This document shows, in pieces, positions 35,782-47,132 of a stretch of DNA of 64,000 bases. The position numbers and the translations under genes are program-made. The DNA comes from Gremmenia infestans (Eukaryota; Ascomycota; Leotiomycetes; Helotiales; Hamatocanthoscyphaceae): NCBI GenBank assembly GCA_032629725.1, contig JAFEVB010000010.1, forward strand, positions 248,001-312,000. The letters are read 5' to 3'. The notes beneath the pieces were generated by a model, which saw only the letters and a list, made by a program, of their open reading frames with translations, did no database searches and had not been told where the DNA came from. Within the stretch, counting starts at the first letter, position 1. Every line of letters starts with the position of its first letter.

Positions 35782-36588
35782 AATGAAATTGCTAGGAAAT
35801 GATGATGCAAAAGAAACGAAACAAGAGATAATTGCAGGATTTGCTACGTGGCTTAGGATAAGAATGAAGCGCTGCACCTTTATATTATACCTCCGTAACT
35901 TGACTTGATGAACGAAGTCAATTAATTACAAAGCAGAAAAAAATAAAGAATGAGACAATACGAAGACTGCAAATGAACGAAATGATTAGAAATCAGCATT
36001 GAGAAGGATGTTCAGGAGGCGGCAAAAGTCATTTCGTTATCTGGGGGGATGCGTATATTCGTGCGGCTAAATTCGCCTTTGCCATTGTTTCTATAGGTCA
36101 ATAATCACGCTAAAGAGCATAACAGACTTAGTACCGGCCCTGAAAGGGTCCAATCAGAAAGGTAGCAAATTAAAGAAGGAGAGTAGAAGCCCTCAGTCCC
36201 ACTTTTGCGGGTCCGGCGAACTTCGCCGGTGCTACATGACGGTAGAAGTCAGCTTTGGGATCTTACAAACAAAGCTTGCCAAGAGGCTAATAGCATGAAA
36301 GTGGTATCAGGATTACCTTTAAAATTTGCATCCGAGGTAGTGGAAGGATTCATATAGTTGGCCTTTAGACCAACAAACCATGACTTTTAAGGAGTTATTT
36401 GCAGTGGTCTTCAGAAAACCTTTTTCGGACACCATCTTTGTAACAGCATTGTGTAAAAGAAGATGATACTTATGATGTATATAACCTTTTAGATCTATGC
36501 ATGATATTCATATATAAATTCTTCATCAATCAAGACTTCCGCTGAAGACTCAACACCATTGGCATCAAATCCAAGATTAAGGATGTGT
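35782..36588. other. Intergenic region
   Basis: AT-rich spacer between the MFS gene's 5' end and the 3' end of the regulator remnant. No gene seen. Confidence 0.55.
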
Positions 36589-37472
36589 TCACACTGTGGC
36601 TATGGCAAGAGTGAGCAACGTCCCAAGATTATCAATATTCGAATGCCAGGCGTCGAGTTTGTCAGTCCTAGATCATAGTTCCGCTTGTCGCTGTGTTTCA
36701 ATGAGCTCACCGAAGAATGACATTTTCGACATTTGTGCGGCAGTGCTGATTTTGTACTCTTCTTCCCAGGTTGAACGATCCTTAGCCTCCCAGAGTAATT
36801 TTGCTGTGGGCAAAGGAAGTGCATGGAATTCTTCTGATGTATCGCAGTGAAGACCAGTGGCAACGCAGATTACTCGAGTGACGAGAAACCAAAGAAGTGC
36901 AACTCTGATAGGATTATCAGGTCTGCCGATCTGCGAAGCAATGTCTTTAGGATGTCAAGAAGTGCTTACCTTCGTCGAGATTCTGCGAATATCCAATCTT
37001 CCCAACTTTGTTTATCATCAAATTGTTCGTGGTGAGCAAATGGCCCAGGGCAAAGTTCTCGAGCTTCCGAGCACATCGACTTTATTTATTAATCGAGCTA
37101 CTGACTTGGATATACTAGGTACTCACATGTAGAGACAGCAGCATCTGGAAATCAGAACTGGTGAAACCAGTCGTATCATCCATCCTCATTATAACATATA
37201 TCATGTAAGCTTGTATTGCAGCAAGTAGCTCTTCCTTCGGCAGGCCCTTGAACTAGAGATGTGAACATTAGCCTACAGGCATATACGAGGGTAGGGTCTA
37301 TGAAACTAAAACTAACTTCGTTTGCTAGGCGCTGCTGTTCCATCATTATAGTACGCCATACGAATGGACCAGTGTCTGCAGTTCGTGCCGAGAACATTTG
37401 TGCAATACCCATGCAATTTGCAAGGGGGGCTGGGAGATGGCCATGCCAATGCGGATGTATGAAAGCCATTCA
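36589..37472 (-). pseudogene. Remnant of a fungal C6-type transcription factor (C-terminal region)
   Basis: Read on the minus strand, pieces separated by intron-like gaps resemble the C-terminal regulatory region of fungal Zn2Cys6-type regulators. They are HLPAPLANCMGIAQMFSART with FVWRTIMMEQQRL, then KGLPKEELLAAIQAYMIYVI, then QSWEDWIFAESRRR and VALLWFLVTRVICVATGLHC, then WEEEYKISTAAQMSKMSFFG. After QAEL a TGA (36675-36673) interrupts, and the same frame continues with TDKLDAWHSNIDNLGTLLTL to a stop at 36589. Another TGA (37472-37470) sits directly before the first fragment, and no zinc cluster is found upstream. I call it a truncated pseudogene; a very short functional product is unlikely. 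Confidence 0.6.
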
Positions 37473-37962
37473 CTTTCCCGAGATCTCAGCTTTGCTACTT
37501 AGTTCTCGATCCTGTACAAAGATCCTCCGACACGACACACGTAGAATTGACATTCTCATAGTTGCGTCCTGAGGAGAACAGCCTTTGAGCATCACGCGGA
37601 AGGAGCGACTTGCACTTGAGAGATCAGCCACGCTCTGTGTCCGTAGGTGTTTTGTGCTTTCGCCATCCGGTATATTATAAAGGTATTCTGAGATCGGTGT
37701 GCAGCCTCTAGACCCAACAGCGCTTCTGAGTGGAAAGTTTAATGCACACGTGACTCGAGCTCCGAGACGGTCGGACCGCTTATCTGAGGCTTATCTTTCC
37801 GTGATGCATCATGCACTCGGACAATTGGGATTTCAAAGGCCTGAAAAGACTTTGCGTTCAAGAACACTTACTCTGAGTCTTATGCGTACATCTTTGGCCC
37901 GACGATCACTGCATACAATACGAAATTTGTATCTTGAGAGCGGCCATTAATGCTGAAAGAAG

Positions 37963-40000
37963 ATGAACACCGGTACCCCACTTTCGGATGCCAGTCTGCA
38001 ACTCCAAAACGAAGCCTCTTTAGGGGAAGGTATCATGGCTACTATCGAAGCGACTAGCCAAACTCAGGCAAAGAATCCAAGAAAAGCACCCAAGAGTCGC
38101 AATGGCTGCTTAAGATGTAAAAGCAAAAGAGTACTTGAGCCTCTCCCAGGCGTATGTAGTGGAATTTTGGTAGCTGACACCGCTGCAGTTGAAATGCGAT
38201 GAGGGGAAGCCAGAATGCCTCCAGTGCAATCGAAAGAGCTTGTCATGCCCGGGATATAAGATAAAACCGTTTGTGTGGTCTACGAAGCATGAGAAATTGC
38301 TTGTGAGCAGTTCGGATGCTCCTCTTGCTGCGGCATCCCAGAAACCAGAGTCACCACAGGACCTTCTACCTCCTTCCCCAGAAGAAGAGATGGGGCCAGA
38401 GAGTTGTTTTGTTTCTCCCCAGCCACAGGATGAGACCGATTCAACAGCAGAAAATTCTATGCAATCTGTTCCTGGTGTTCCTGGATCCTCACTTATAGCA
38501 AGCGGATCTCGACGAGACTCCAACCAAACAGACAGTCTTTCAGCAATCCGACAACAACTTCACCGCTCCACAGTCCCAGAATTCCTCTTACATCTTCCAA
38601 CCATGCTCGTAGAATATTACTTTAACTATGTATGCCAGATATTCTCATCATTCGACGGAACCCTAAACCCATTCCGATCAACGGTGGGGCGATTATGGGA
38701 TGGCTCTGCTCCCATTTACTACGCCATACAAAGTATGGCTGCGGCATATTTAGCCAACCACTTTCCACGGATGACGCCTGTCGGGGTACAAATGCAGCGA
38801 GAGACATACAAGTGTCTCTATCAAGCCCAGAAGGGACTTCAAGGCCAGACAGAGAATCTTGACAAGACGCTTCTAACAGTACTGCTTGTTGGACAAACGA
38901 CGGCATGGCATGATCCGAAGGATCTGGGCCTCGTGCATTTGAAGACAGCAAAAAGATTAAACAAAAGAAGAGTGGAACAACAGGGCATTGGTGTTGGAAC
39001 TCGAGAGCAACGTCAGAATGAGTTCTTTGAACAGTGTATATTGTACTGGGATATGTTGGCTGGCTTCGTAGAAGATGACCTCGAAGAACTTGGGTATGCT
39101 GATATGTCAATACTCGAATCAACAACCCCGTCGAATGAGGCAAGCAGTTCGGCATCCAGCGCGGAGAAAGAAAAGGTCTTCCCTCATCCATGGACAGGTG
39201 TCGCTCCTAAAGTTCAGAAGCTATTCGCTCAAGTCGGTCGTCTCATCCGCAATTATCGTAAGACCACAGCACAAGATGCAGCATCGCTCGATTTTTTCTC
39301 GCTCGATTTCTCTTTCGACATGGAGCTACCTGGCGGCTCAGGTGCTGAAGCGATTGAGAAAGCGCAATCTTTGGAAGAAGAATTGCTCTCATTTGAGCCA
39401 CCATCAGTGTCCGATCTTGTCGACGCAGGTGATGAAAACACACCAGTTCATCACTACGTCCTCCTTGCCGAAGTATATCGATGCGCTGCCCTGATCGAAC
39501 TTTACCGTGTCTTCCCGTCAATTCTTGTTCGGAGATTCCCAGTAGCGGACACTACATTCGCCACATCTTCACCCTCACCCTCACCAAACCTCTTTCACTT
39601 TTTCCCCGTAGACAATTCACTCCCCCCAGAAGAATTTCTCCTCTCCCTCGCTTTACACACGGTATCCATCCTCGAAAAGCTGCCCCTGTCTTCCGGAACG
39701 CGCTGTTTGCAACCCATCATTCTTATTGTCGCAGGCAGCGAGCTCCGCTTCGACCCGCTTTCAACTCTCAACCCATCCACATCGATCTTCAACAGTATTA
39801 CGAACCGAGAAGTAGATATTGCTACAGCGAGACGATTTGTTACTACTCGCTTGCAGGATTATTGTAAATCGTTGCCGGCGAAGCCAGTCAAGAAGGCGTT
39901 AGTATTGTTGGAAGAGACGTGGGCCAGGCTCGATGCCGGGCTGGAGTGCTTTTGGATGGATGTCATGCAGGAGATGGGACTGGAGACTATATTTGGCTGA
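37963..40000 (+). CDS. Zn(II)2Cys6 transcription factor, 659 aa
   Basis: An N-terminal binuclear zinc cluster is rebuilt by splicing out 38131-38188 (58 nt). The result has the C-x2-C-x6-C-x6-C-x2-C-x6-C spacing (CLRCKSKRLKC, then DEGKPECLQCNRKSLSC). A Ser/Pro-rich linker follows. The fungal-specific regulatory domain (Fungal_trans_2-like) starts near FLLHLPTMLVEYYFNYVCQI and continues to the C-terminus. The open frame is intact. It lies divergently from the broken C6 remnant and between an MFS transporter and SDR/monooxygenase genes, so control of that neighbourhood is plausible but not shown. Confidence 0.85.
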
Positions 40001-40259
40001 ATCTAGAATCGAATAAACAGAATGATATATAAAAAATGCGTCTGCTGAAGAAGGGGCGATTGATGGGATGGCTGCGACGCGCACGTTTTATTGTCGGGTC
40101 TCGCGATTGAACAACTACCAAGGATCTTGAGAAAATCGCAATCGTCCTCTTGAATATCGAAAACAGTTCCTCCTGCCATTAAAACCCTGTTCCCATGACC
40201 CAACACAAGAGAATCTTTGAATATTCGTGCCATCCCGGCGTTGTATGCTACGCTCTCAT

Positions 40260-41812
40260 TCATGCAGACTCGGGATGATGTGGATATCCAAATTCCGATA
40301 ACATTTTCACAACTTTCTGCTTGTCCATCCTCTCCGCCCATTCTAGAAGCGTGCTCTGGCAGCTTTTGGCGACTTTATCTTGTTCCACTAAAGCTGCGAC
40401 CAGTAACCGTAAAACTTGCTCGTTTGCATGGATCGTCGCGTGCCGCATGTATTCGTTGTCGACACTGGCACCATATTCCAGAAGCAACTTGACCATGGAA
40501 GTATGTCCATTCTTTGATGCCCAGTACAAAGGTAGCTGGTCGATAGGATGGGTTGTGGGGTTGTATCTAAAGGGCCGCTGCCCGTTCACCATAGCGAGAC
40601 GATCGATCCGTTCGCCTGGGGTATCGAGAAGAAGTTTTGCCACTTCAACATGGCCATTTTTCGCTGCATTTGCTAGTGCGGAACCAAAGCGATTAACCCC
40701 GTAGTCGAGCAGGAGCCGTATGATAGATATCCGACCATGCAGTGCTGCTCTTTGCAGAAATTTTGGCCGTCCAAGCAAACGGTCGCGCAATCCATGTTTG
40801 TCTAGTAGAAGCCAGCGGAGGACCTCATCCTGATCGGAGACGCAGGCTTCCAACAGCATACATTCCCCATTTTTGGCAAGTGACAGATCCTCCTTTATCT
40901 TTGGGTCTTCTATGAGTGTCTGAACCAGGTGCTGAAACCCGCCTAGGATGGCCGGGTAGACTGCACTGTCGGCAATTGATGTCAAAAAACTTAAACGATA
41001 AATAGGTGTGAGGAGAAGGTTCACTACTTTCTCGTGTCCGTAGCGGCTTGCAAAGAAAAGAGCCCCTTTCTTTTGAAGATCCCTTGGCCGCGAGTACCCC
41101 AAATTGATATTTGCCCCTGCCTCTAGCAGCAGAAGTACAATATTATAATGACCCTTCCTAGCCGCTTGCTGGAGTGGGGGTCGAAAGTAGCCGTCCTCGA
41201 GATTAGGATCTGCGCCTTTCTGGAGGAGTCGCCGTACCAAGTCTTCATGTCCCATCCAAGCAGCAGCACACAAAGCATTGAAAAGGGGTGACCACTCTTT
41301 GACCGTAGGCTTGTGCTCAGGAAATATTGGCTCCGTATTTGGTAGAAATCCTTCATGTCTTAAGCACGATCGCCAGTTCTCAGCTGCGCACAAGGCGTAT
41401 CTGTACTCGTGTCGCTGTTCTTCTGTTTGATTGGGGTATTCGATGATCATATACTCTTCCGCTGCAAGGATTGTTGACAGATAATGATTGCGAGTGGCAT
41501 ACTTGCGGTTCAGACGCGACAATATTGCACCTGTGACGAACGGCTCGGACACTGGCGGACCATCATCAATCCCATTCCCGAAGAGGTGCGGTTTGCTGAA
41601 ATCAAGATTTTCTGGATGGCAAAACGCACGTAAGATTTCTTTGGCAAAAATCCCTAGGACAAAATTAATACACATTAGAGATGTATGACATAAAGCTCAC
41701 GATTCACTAGCCTGGCGGGAATGATATTCCTTAGGTCTGAGATGGAAACCGCATGATCGAGAATTAGGCTGAGCAAATCGGACGGTAGATTCATGAGTGC
41801 AGATTCTTCCAT
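40260..41812 (-). CDS. F-box-like plus ankyrin-repeat protein, 501 aa
   Basis: Exon 1 (41812-41701) encodes MNLPSDLLSLILDHAV with ISDLRNIIPARLVNR after it, an F-box-like start. A 47-nt intron (41654-41700) leads to a long second exon. That exon holds about seven to eight ankyrin repeats, from roughly SPLFNALCAAAWMGHEDLVR to LLEYGASVDNEYM. F-box/ankyrin proteins are abundant in filamentous fungi and probably act as substrate receptors for SCF-type ubiquitin ligases. Partner and substrate are unknown. The frame is intact. Without the first exon the second would start at an internal Met. Confidence 0.75.
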
Positions 41813-42404
41813 GATAGAATCGGCTTGTATTCGCGATATTGGTTGAAAATTTTAGAGGCACTGCTTGGTGTTATTTGAATGCTCGTTGTTGTTATTGCGG
41901 TGTGATGATGAAGAGCAATCCTTAGCGTCGCTGGGCTGGTTCACTGTGGCTCTGGTGATTGGACTTGGATTTAGCTGCTTACATAAGCCTGTTGAACCCT
42001 ACCCTAGCCTAGTCTAGGTACAACTGGTGATAGGAATCTTCACTTAGTTCTATCCTCACATCAGACCGTGCCTCACCCAAAAAGTCGATTCTTTCATGGG
42101 CAGTACCACGTGATCATTTATGCATCCACAAAGTACATGAACAAGTGCAGGGCGTTTAATCTACGATCCAAATAGACCGTAGCTGATATAAGAATTTTGT
42201 TTTTAGATTGTAAGATGCTAAGGCCAATGGAGTGCAGACACCTTCCGGGATATGTAGCACGTGATTGTCTGGTATAACACGAACACTTCAGCGGTCCTAG
42301 CAAATAAAGAAGCGGGAACATTCAGGAAGTATAAAAAATAATAGATATAACTACAAGGTCCATTCTGTTCCAACTACCACGCCAAAACCTTCGAAACACA
42401 CTAC
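41813..42404. other. Intergenic region
   Basis: No gene seen. It contains the probable promoter of the F-box/ankyrin gene and the SDR 3' region. Confidence 0.6.
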
Positions 42405-43447
42405 TTAATTAAACTTCTCCAGCTCCTTCTCAGTCCACTCCCACAGCCTCCTCGCCAAATCCCCATCCGTCGACGACCTCATATGCTTCCCCGGGACGCC
42501 AACCGGCTCATAGTAAGCACCATTAACTACAAGACCCTTTTCACTCTCCTTCACACCATCCCCGTTACCAACCCCCCCCTTATACAAAGGCGCAGTAACA
42601 GCCCACAACGCATTCCTACTTCCCTCTTCAGGAGTCATGAATTTATTCATACTCATCGCCACAAGAATCCGTCTACTCCACTGCCCTACATTCGCAAACC
42701 CATCCGTGTAAACCTCGCCCGGATGCACCGACACAGCCGTTGCCTTCGGATATCTTCTCGCCAGCTCCGCACAAAACAGCACATTCGCCAATTTACTCTG
42801 CGCGTACAGTCGCCAAGGAGCAGCGATTCTGAATTCCTTCTCTTGTGTCGTATGCAGACTATCGAAAAGGATTCCACCTGCAGGATGCATGGCGAACGCG
42901 CCCGAAGTAAACAGCACAATGCGAGGGTCTGGGCTCTGGAGCAGGAGCGGCAAGAGGAGTTTTATGAGGAGAGCGTGGCTCATGTGGTTTGTGCCGAATT
43001 GGACCTCGTAGCCATCTTTCGTGAGAGCGGGAGGAGCGAGAAATACGCCTGCACTGCCAATGAAGATATCTAGCTTGGGGGTTGCCGATGTGAGGACTTG
43101 GTGGGCGGCTGACTGGACGGTTTTGAGGTCTGCGAGGTCGCAGTTGAGGAGGTGAAGAATAGAGGCCGCTTGGATGCTGGGATTCTCGACCTGGATCTCA
43201 TTGACTAGGTCTTGAAATTTCGAAGGGTTCCGAGCTGTGACGTAGATTTTGGATGGTTTCTTTTTGATCAACGTGAGAATGGCTGCTTTGCCTAATCCTC
43301 CAGTGCCTGTACATATCTTTAACAGCGATGTATCTGAATATGATATTAATACTGCTTACCACCTGTGACAAGAATCACTTTGTTGGACAGATGGGGTATA
43401 TCTCTGTCAGGAACAAAGTCCACGCCGGACCCTACCTTAAGTGGCAT
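42405..43447 (-). CDS. Short-chain dehydrogenase/reductase (retinol-dehydrogenase/WWOX-like), 329 aa
   Basis: Exons 43447-43360 and 43306-42405 join in frame across a 53-nt intron that splits the cofactor loop. Features are the nucleotide-binding TGGTGGLG (residues 28-35), ARN after beta2 (suggesting NADP(H)), NCDLADL, the SAG motif (GSAGVF), FGTNHMSHA, a catalytic Ser in FTSG (about residue 164) and Y197-x3-K201 (YAQSK). All catalytic residues are present. The substrate is unknown. The nearby FAD monooxygenase on the same strand suggests a shared oxidative pathway, but this is inference. Confidence 0.85.
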
Positions 43448-44058
43448 GTTCTGTGATTCTAATTTTGTCTCGGGGTGCAGTATAGGTAGAAGAGCAAGAG
43501 AAAAATGTATTTCAGACGTTTGAAAGTAATGGTATTCGAAATCCTTGAAAGGTGATGCACTGCTACATGGTACTTATAGTCAATCAGTGATGAAGATCCT
43601 AAGCTTGGCTTAATGAATCTAGATTTGTAACGCGACTAAAAATATATTAAATCCGCCGGTACGGTGCTCGACCTGAAATGAAATGAGTTTCAATATCAAT
43701 TAATGGTAAGAGTTCTGATGGCTGTGTATTCATTGGCTGTTGACCAGGGGTAGTCTCGCGGGTATCTCCCGAAACAGACTAGTGTCCAGATTTAATCACA
43801 GATACATATTCATACCAGCAACAATGCCTACGAGATTTTAACGTGATGAGGCTTGCGGGTTAAGCTATGTCCGATATATCCGTAATGGGGACAATGAACA
43901 TATGATGACAGAAATCACCTGCTAATTGCTGGCTTGTATCACCACCAGTAGTATCAATCTGGGAGCCTTTTTTTGCCTCGACTTGTCCAAATCTTTTGGA
44001 CTCAAGGATATCCGGAACGCCTTTGACAATTCTTAGATCCAAGATCATATCGCTAAAC

Positions 44059-44301
44059 TCACAGGGTATCTTTGACGATGACGGTCACATTGTCTGGACT
44101 TTTGCGAATTGAAAGCCTGAAATTTCCCAAATGGAAGCAGGACCAACCTGGTGCGACCGCTATAATCTTGCGAATTTTGATGAAATAAGTATATGATCCT
44201 ATCGGGGCAGACCCATCTGGTCCTAAAAGAGAAACTCGGTATGCCTCTACTTCTGTGGCAGAGACTGTGGAGATCCGACTGAGGAAAAGACCGTTCTTCT
44301 C
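44059..44301 (-). CDS. Unrecognised 80-codon coding-like fragment, possible gene remnant
   Basis: The frame reads like a real protein end: LFLSRISTVSATEVEAYRVS, then GPDGSAPIGSYTYFIKIRK, IIAVAPGW and VTVIVKDTL before a stop. No ATG is available in frame, and an AATAG directly upstream could be a splice acceptor. Frames further upstream (to about 44600) are interrupted by TGA codons. It may be the 3' exon of a gene I cannot assemble, or a relic. Confidence 0.35.
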   Translation of the reverse strand, partial: EKNGLFLSRISTVSATEVEAYRVSLLGPDGSAPIGSYTYFIKIRKIIAVAPGWSCFHLGNFRLSIRKSPDNVTVIVKDTL

Positions 44302-44766
44302 CTATTCCCTCTTTTGCCTTCTGTTGTCTTGACGAGGATATGAGTACGAAACCTGGCTGTGGGAATGTCGACAATGCAGATGTGAAAGACAATACATGCG
44401 CGCTTGTTTGGGCTGGGGAGAAAAAGAAGGGGACGCTTGCGCTGGTGTTGTATGTCAGCTAATGTTGGGGTTTGGTATGTATGCCCGGGGAGAGATGACG
44501 CTGCTTAGACCGAGGAATGTGGTGTTGCATCACGCGGTTGCTTGTACGCCGTTTGGGGATTTTTTGTTTGCGAAATGGCCGAGGTATACATTTTAAAGAG
44601 GGAAGGTTGATTATGGAGAAGGGGAGATTGGTGGGGAGCGTGAAAAGAATCGTAGTCCGGGTGAATTTAAGAAGTAGACCGCTTGTATGTCCTACCTGCG
44701 TCTTTCAAGATCCCCGTGTCACTAGAACTTTCTTACTGTATTTGTGTTTACCGCATCAGTATGCCA

Positions 44767-46432
44767 CTACTTCACATCATTCGCTGTTTTCCCCTCCACC
44801 CATTTCCTCCATACCTCCTTGATATCATTCCCATATATCCAAGACAGCCGATCCTCCCCACCAAAAGCATTGACTCTAGCCTCTAGACTCTCCTCGAAGC
44901 TCTGATTTGGATTCGCGTCTTTAGCGTGCTGCATATTGGCCTTCATCTGGTCGAGATATTGATACCTATCCAAGTCAGATCAGGTCAGGTGAATGACAAG
45001 CCTTGCAAGCAGCGTTCCGAACAAAAGGTAGGGAGGACGGATGGAAAGAACCCACATTCTATAATAATAAGGACTCCGGATCTCATCAAAGATATCGAGC
45101 GCCACCTGCAAGTCTCCACGCGCATACTCAATAGCTCGAGCCAGAATCCAGCCGTCCTCTAATGCAAATGCAGCGCCTGAACCAAATGCGCCTATAAGGT
45201 AGTTACCTATACGTTAGCTTCCATAGCTAAGAAAGAGGGAGTTTGCTGGAGTACTGTACCAGATAAAGGATGGCTCGCATCACCAATCAGCACGACACGT
45301 CCCTCCCACGCAACCAATTTCTCGAGTCTCGGCCCCGCGAACGCAGAGAACTCCTTCCACTGCCCTTCCGGGACTTTGGCCAACGTTTCTCTCACCCTCG
45401 GGTCATAGTCCTGCAACACACACATATATCAGCTAAACTCAACTAAATCTTATCTTCAAAACTTGACTCTCCAATTTCGGATTCCACATAAGAGATACTT
45501 AAGAGGAAATGGAAATTTGACCTACGGTGAAAAAGCTCTCTATGCGTTCTTTAGTAGCCGGTACACCCCAACTAAATCTCTTCCCCGTCACTGTCGCCGG
45601 GTCACACACATTTCTCGCAGCAATCTCAAACATCTGCTCCTCCGGACTTAATTCCGACGGGTCGTCGACGAGAGAAATGTACATGTGCCCCGTAGGGCCA
45701 TGCCACCATGTTGTGGCCGGCGTCATATCAGGGATATGGGATACGGATGAGGCGGGGATGAGCGTGCGGAAGATAGTCGTGCCTGTGAACTTGATGCTGT
45801 GGTCTGGAAACACGTGCTGTCTCACAACCTACCACATTCAGACCTCGTCAGCACACACAGACACTGTATCCTCACCCCCGAGAGTGAGAGAAAAAAGAGG
45901 GAAAACGAACAGATCGTATCCCATCCCCGCCAACCACCAAATCAGCCACCTCCGTCTCCCCATCCCCAAACCACAACCTAACCCCCTTGCCCCCCGCCAC
46001 TTTCTCCATCCTTACCAACTTCCTCCCCAACCTAATAATCCCCTCCCCTACCCTCCCCACCAACGCACTCTGCAACCTCGTCCTCCTCACCCTCTGCGGC
46101 TCAAAACCTCTCCGCTCTTTCACGCTCCCTCCACCACTCAACGTATCCCCCAGGTTCTTCTCCCCAAGCAGCTCCCCACTCACCCCATTCCTCTGCAGCA
46201 CCCTCTCTTCCACATGCCCCTTCACACCATCCTCAGCACCCAATAACCCCAACACAGTCCAGCAATTAGCACCGATGCGGATCCCCGCGCCAATCTCCCG
46301 CAACTCGCGCGCTTGCTCGTACAGCGTTACGGAGATGTGCGGGAGAGCTGATAGTGCGATGGCGGCGCCGAGACCGCCGGGGCCGCCGCCGATAATGGCG
46401 ACGTTGAGGAGCGGGGGCTGGGCTGTTGGCAT
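44767..46432 (-). CDS. FAD-dependent monooxygenase (salicylate-hydroxylase-like), 436 aa
   Basis: Exons 46432-45911, 45828-45526, 45410-45260, 45191-45056 and 44965-44767 join exactly. Class A flavoprotein monooxygenase signs are an N-terminal dinucleotide-binding IIGGGPGGLGAAIAL, Arg/Gly around REIGAGIRIG, the DG motif (VVGGDGIRS) and the GD motif (VVLIGDASHPLSG). They imply NAD(P)H-dependent hydroxylation of an aromatic substrate. No signal or membrane segment is seen. The frame stays open about 131 codons upstream of the chosen ATG, through a hexanucleotide repeat. I chose 46432 because the FAD fingerprint begins about 13 residues later, as in the family. Confidence 0.85.
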
Positions 46433-47132
46433 CCTGCTGATTTGCTGAGTTGCTTGCTGGTGTGTTACTTTGTTGAGTAAAAGGTTTATGGGGATGTATG
46501 ATGTTGGGGATGATATTGAATAGTAGGCCAAGAGTGGTGATCGGATGACGTGCTTTGGGAAAATGAAGACGTGATGAATGCTGATAAAGAATGCGTGGGG
46601 TTTGAAACGCAACTGTGATATAGAGAGAATGCTTATCTGTGCATCAACGCGATATGATGGGCAAATAAGGTACTGAAAAGCAAAGGCAAAGGCAAAGGCA
46701 AAGGTAAAGGCAGGCACGGAGCTTAGATTGATACAGTACTCTATTTTACCCCTCCAGACTCCTATTCGGCCTCGCGAGAACTTAAATCTCACATAAAATT
46801 CCCACTCACTAGAGCCAAGTCTCAAAGATGCTTGTATTTCATCTATAATACTAGCAATGTATGCTACTCACATCCAAATACCAAGTAACGCCGACGCTTG
46901 CTCGCTTGGCCTGAATCATATCATACACCAACCGAACCCAGTCCGCTCCAATCCATTTTATGTCGCTCGCCATGTAGAGGGTATCAGCCATTCCAAACCA
47001 ATGAATCAATCCACAGAAAAATGGCAAAAATGAAAATGAAAGCTTTCCTCCTGTCATATGCCTCTCTCCCTCCCCCGTGATATTCATATACTTCCTCCGT
47101 CATATACAACATTCGTCCATACCATGAATAAA
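46433..47132. other. Intergenic region between the J-protein and monooxygenase genes
   Basis: It contains the monooxygenase leader and the J-protein 3' region. No separate gene is supported. Confidence 0.5.
46680..46711. repeat. Hexanucleotide (GCAAAG)n tract
   Basis: About five imperfect copies. On the minus strand it reads as Phe-Ala repeats in the open leader frame of the monooxygenase gene. Confidence 0.85.
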
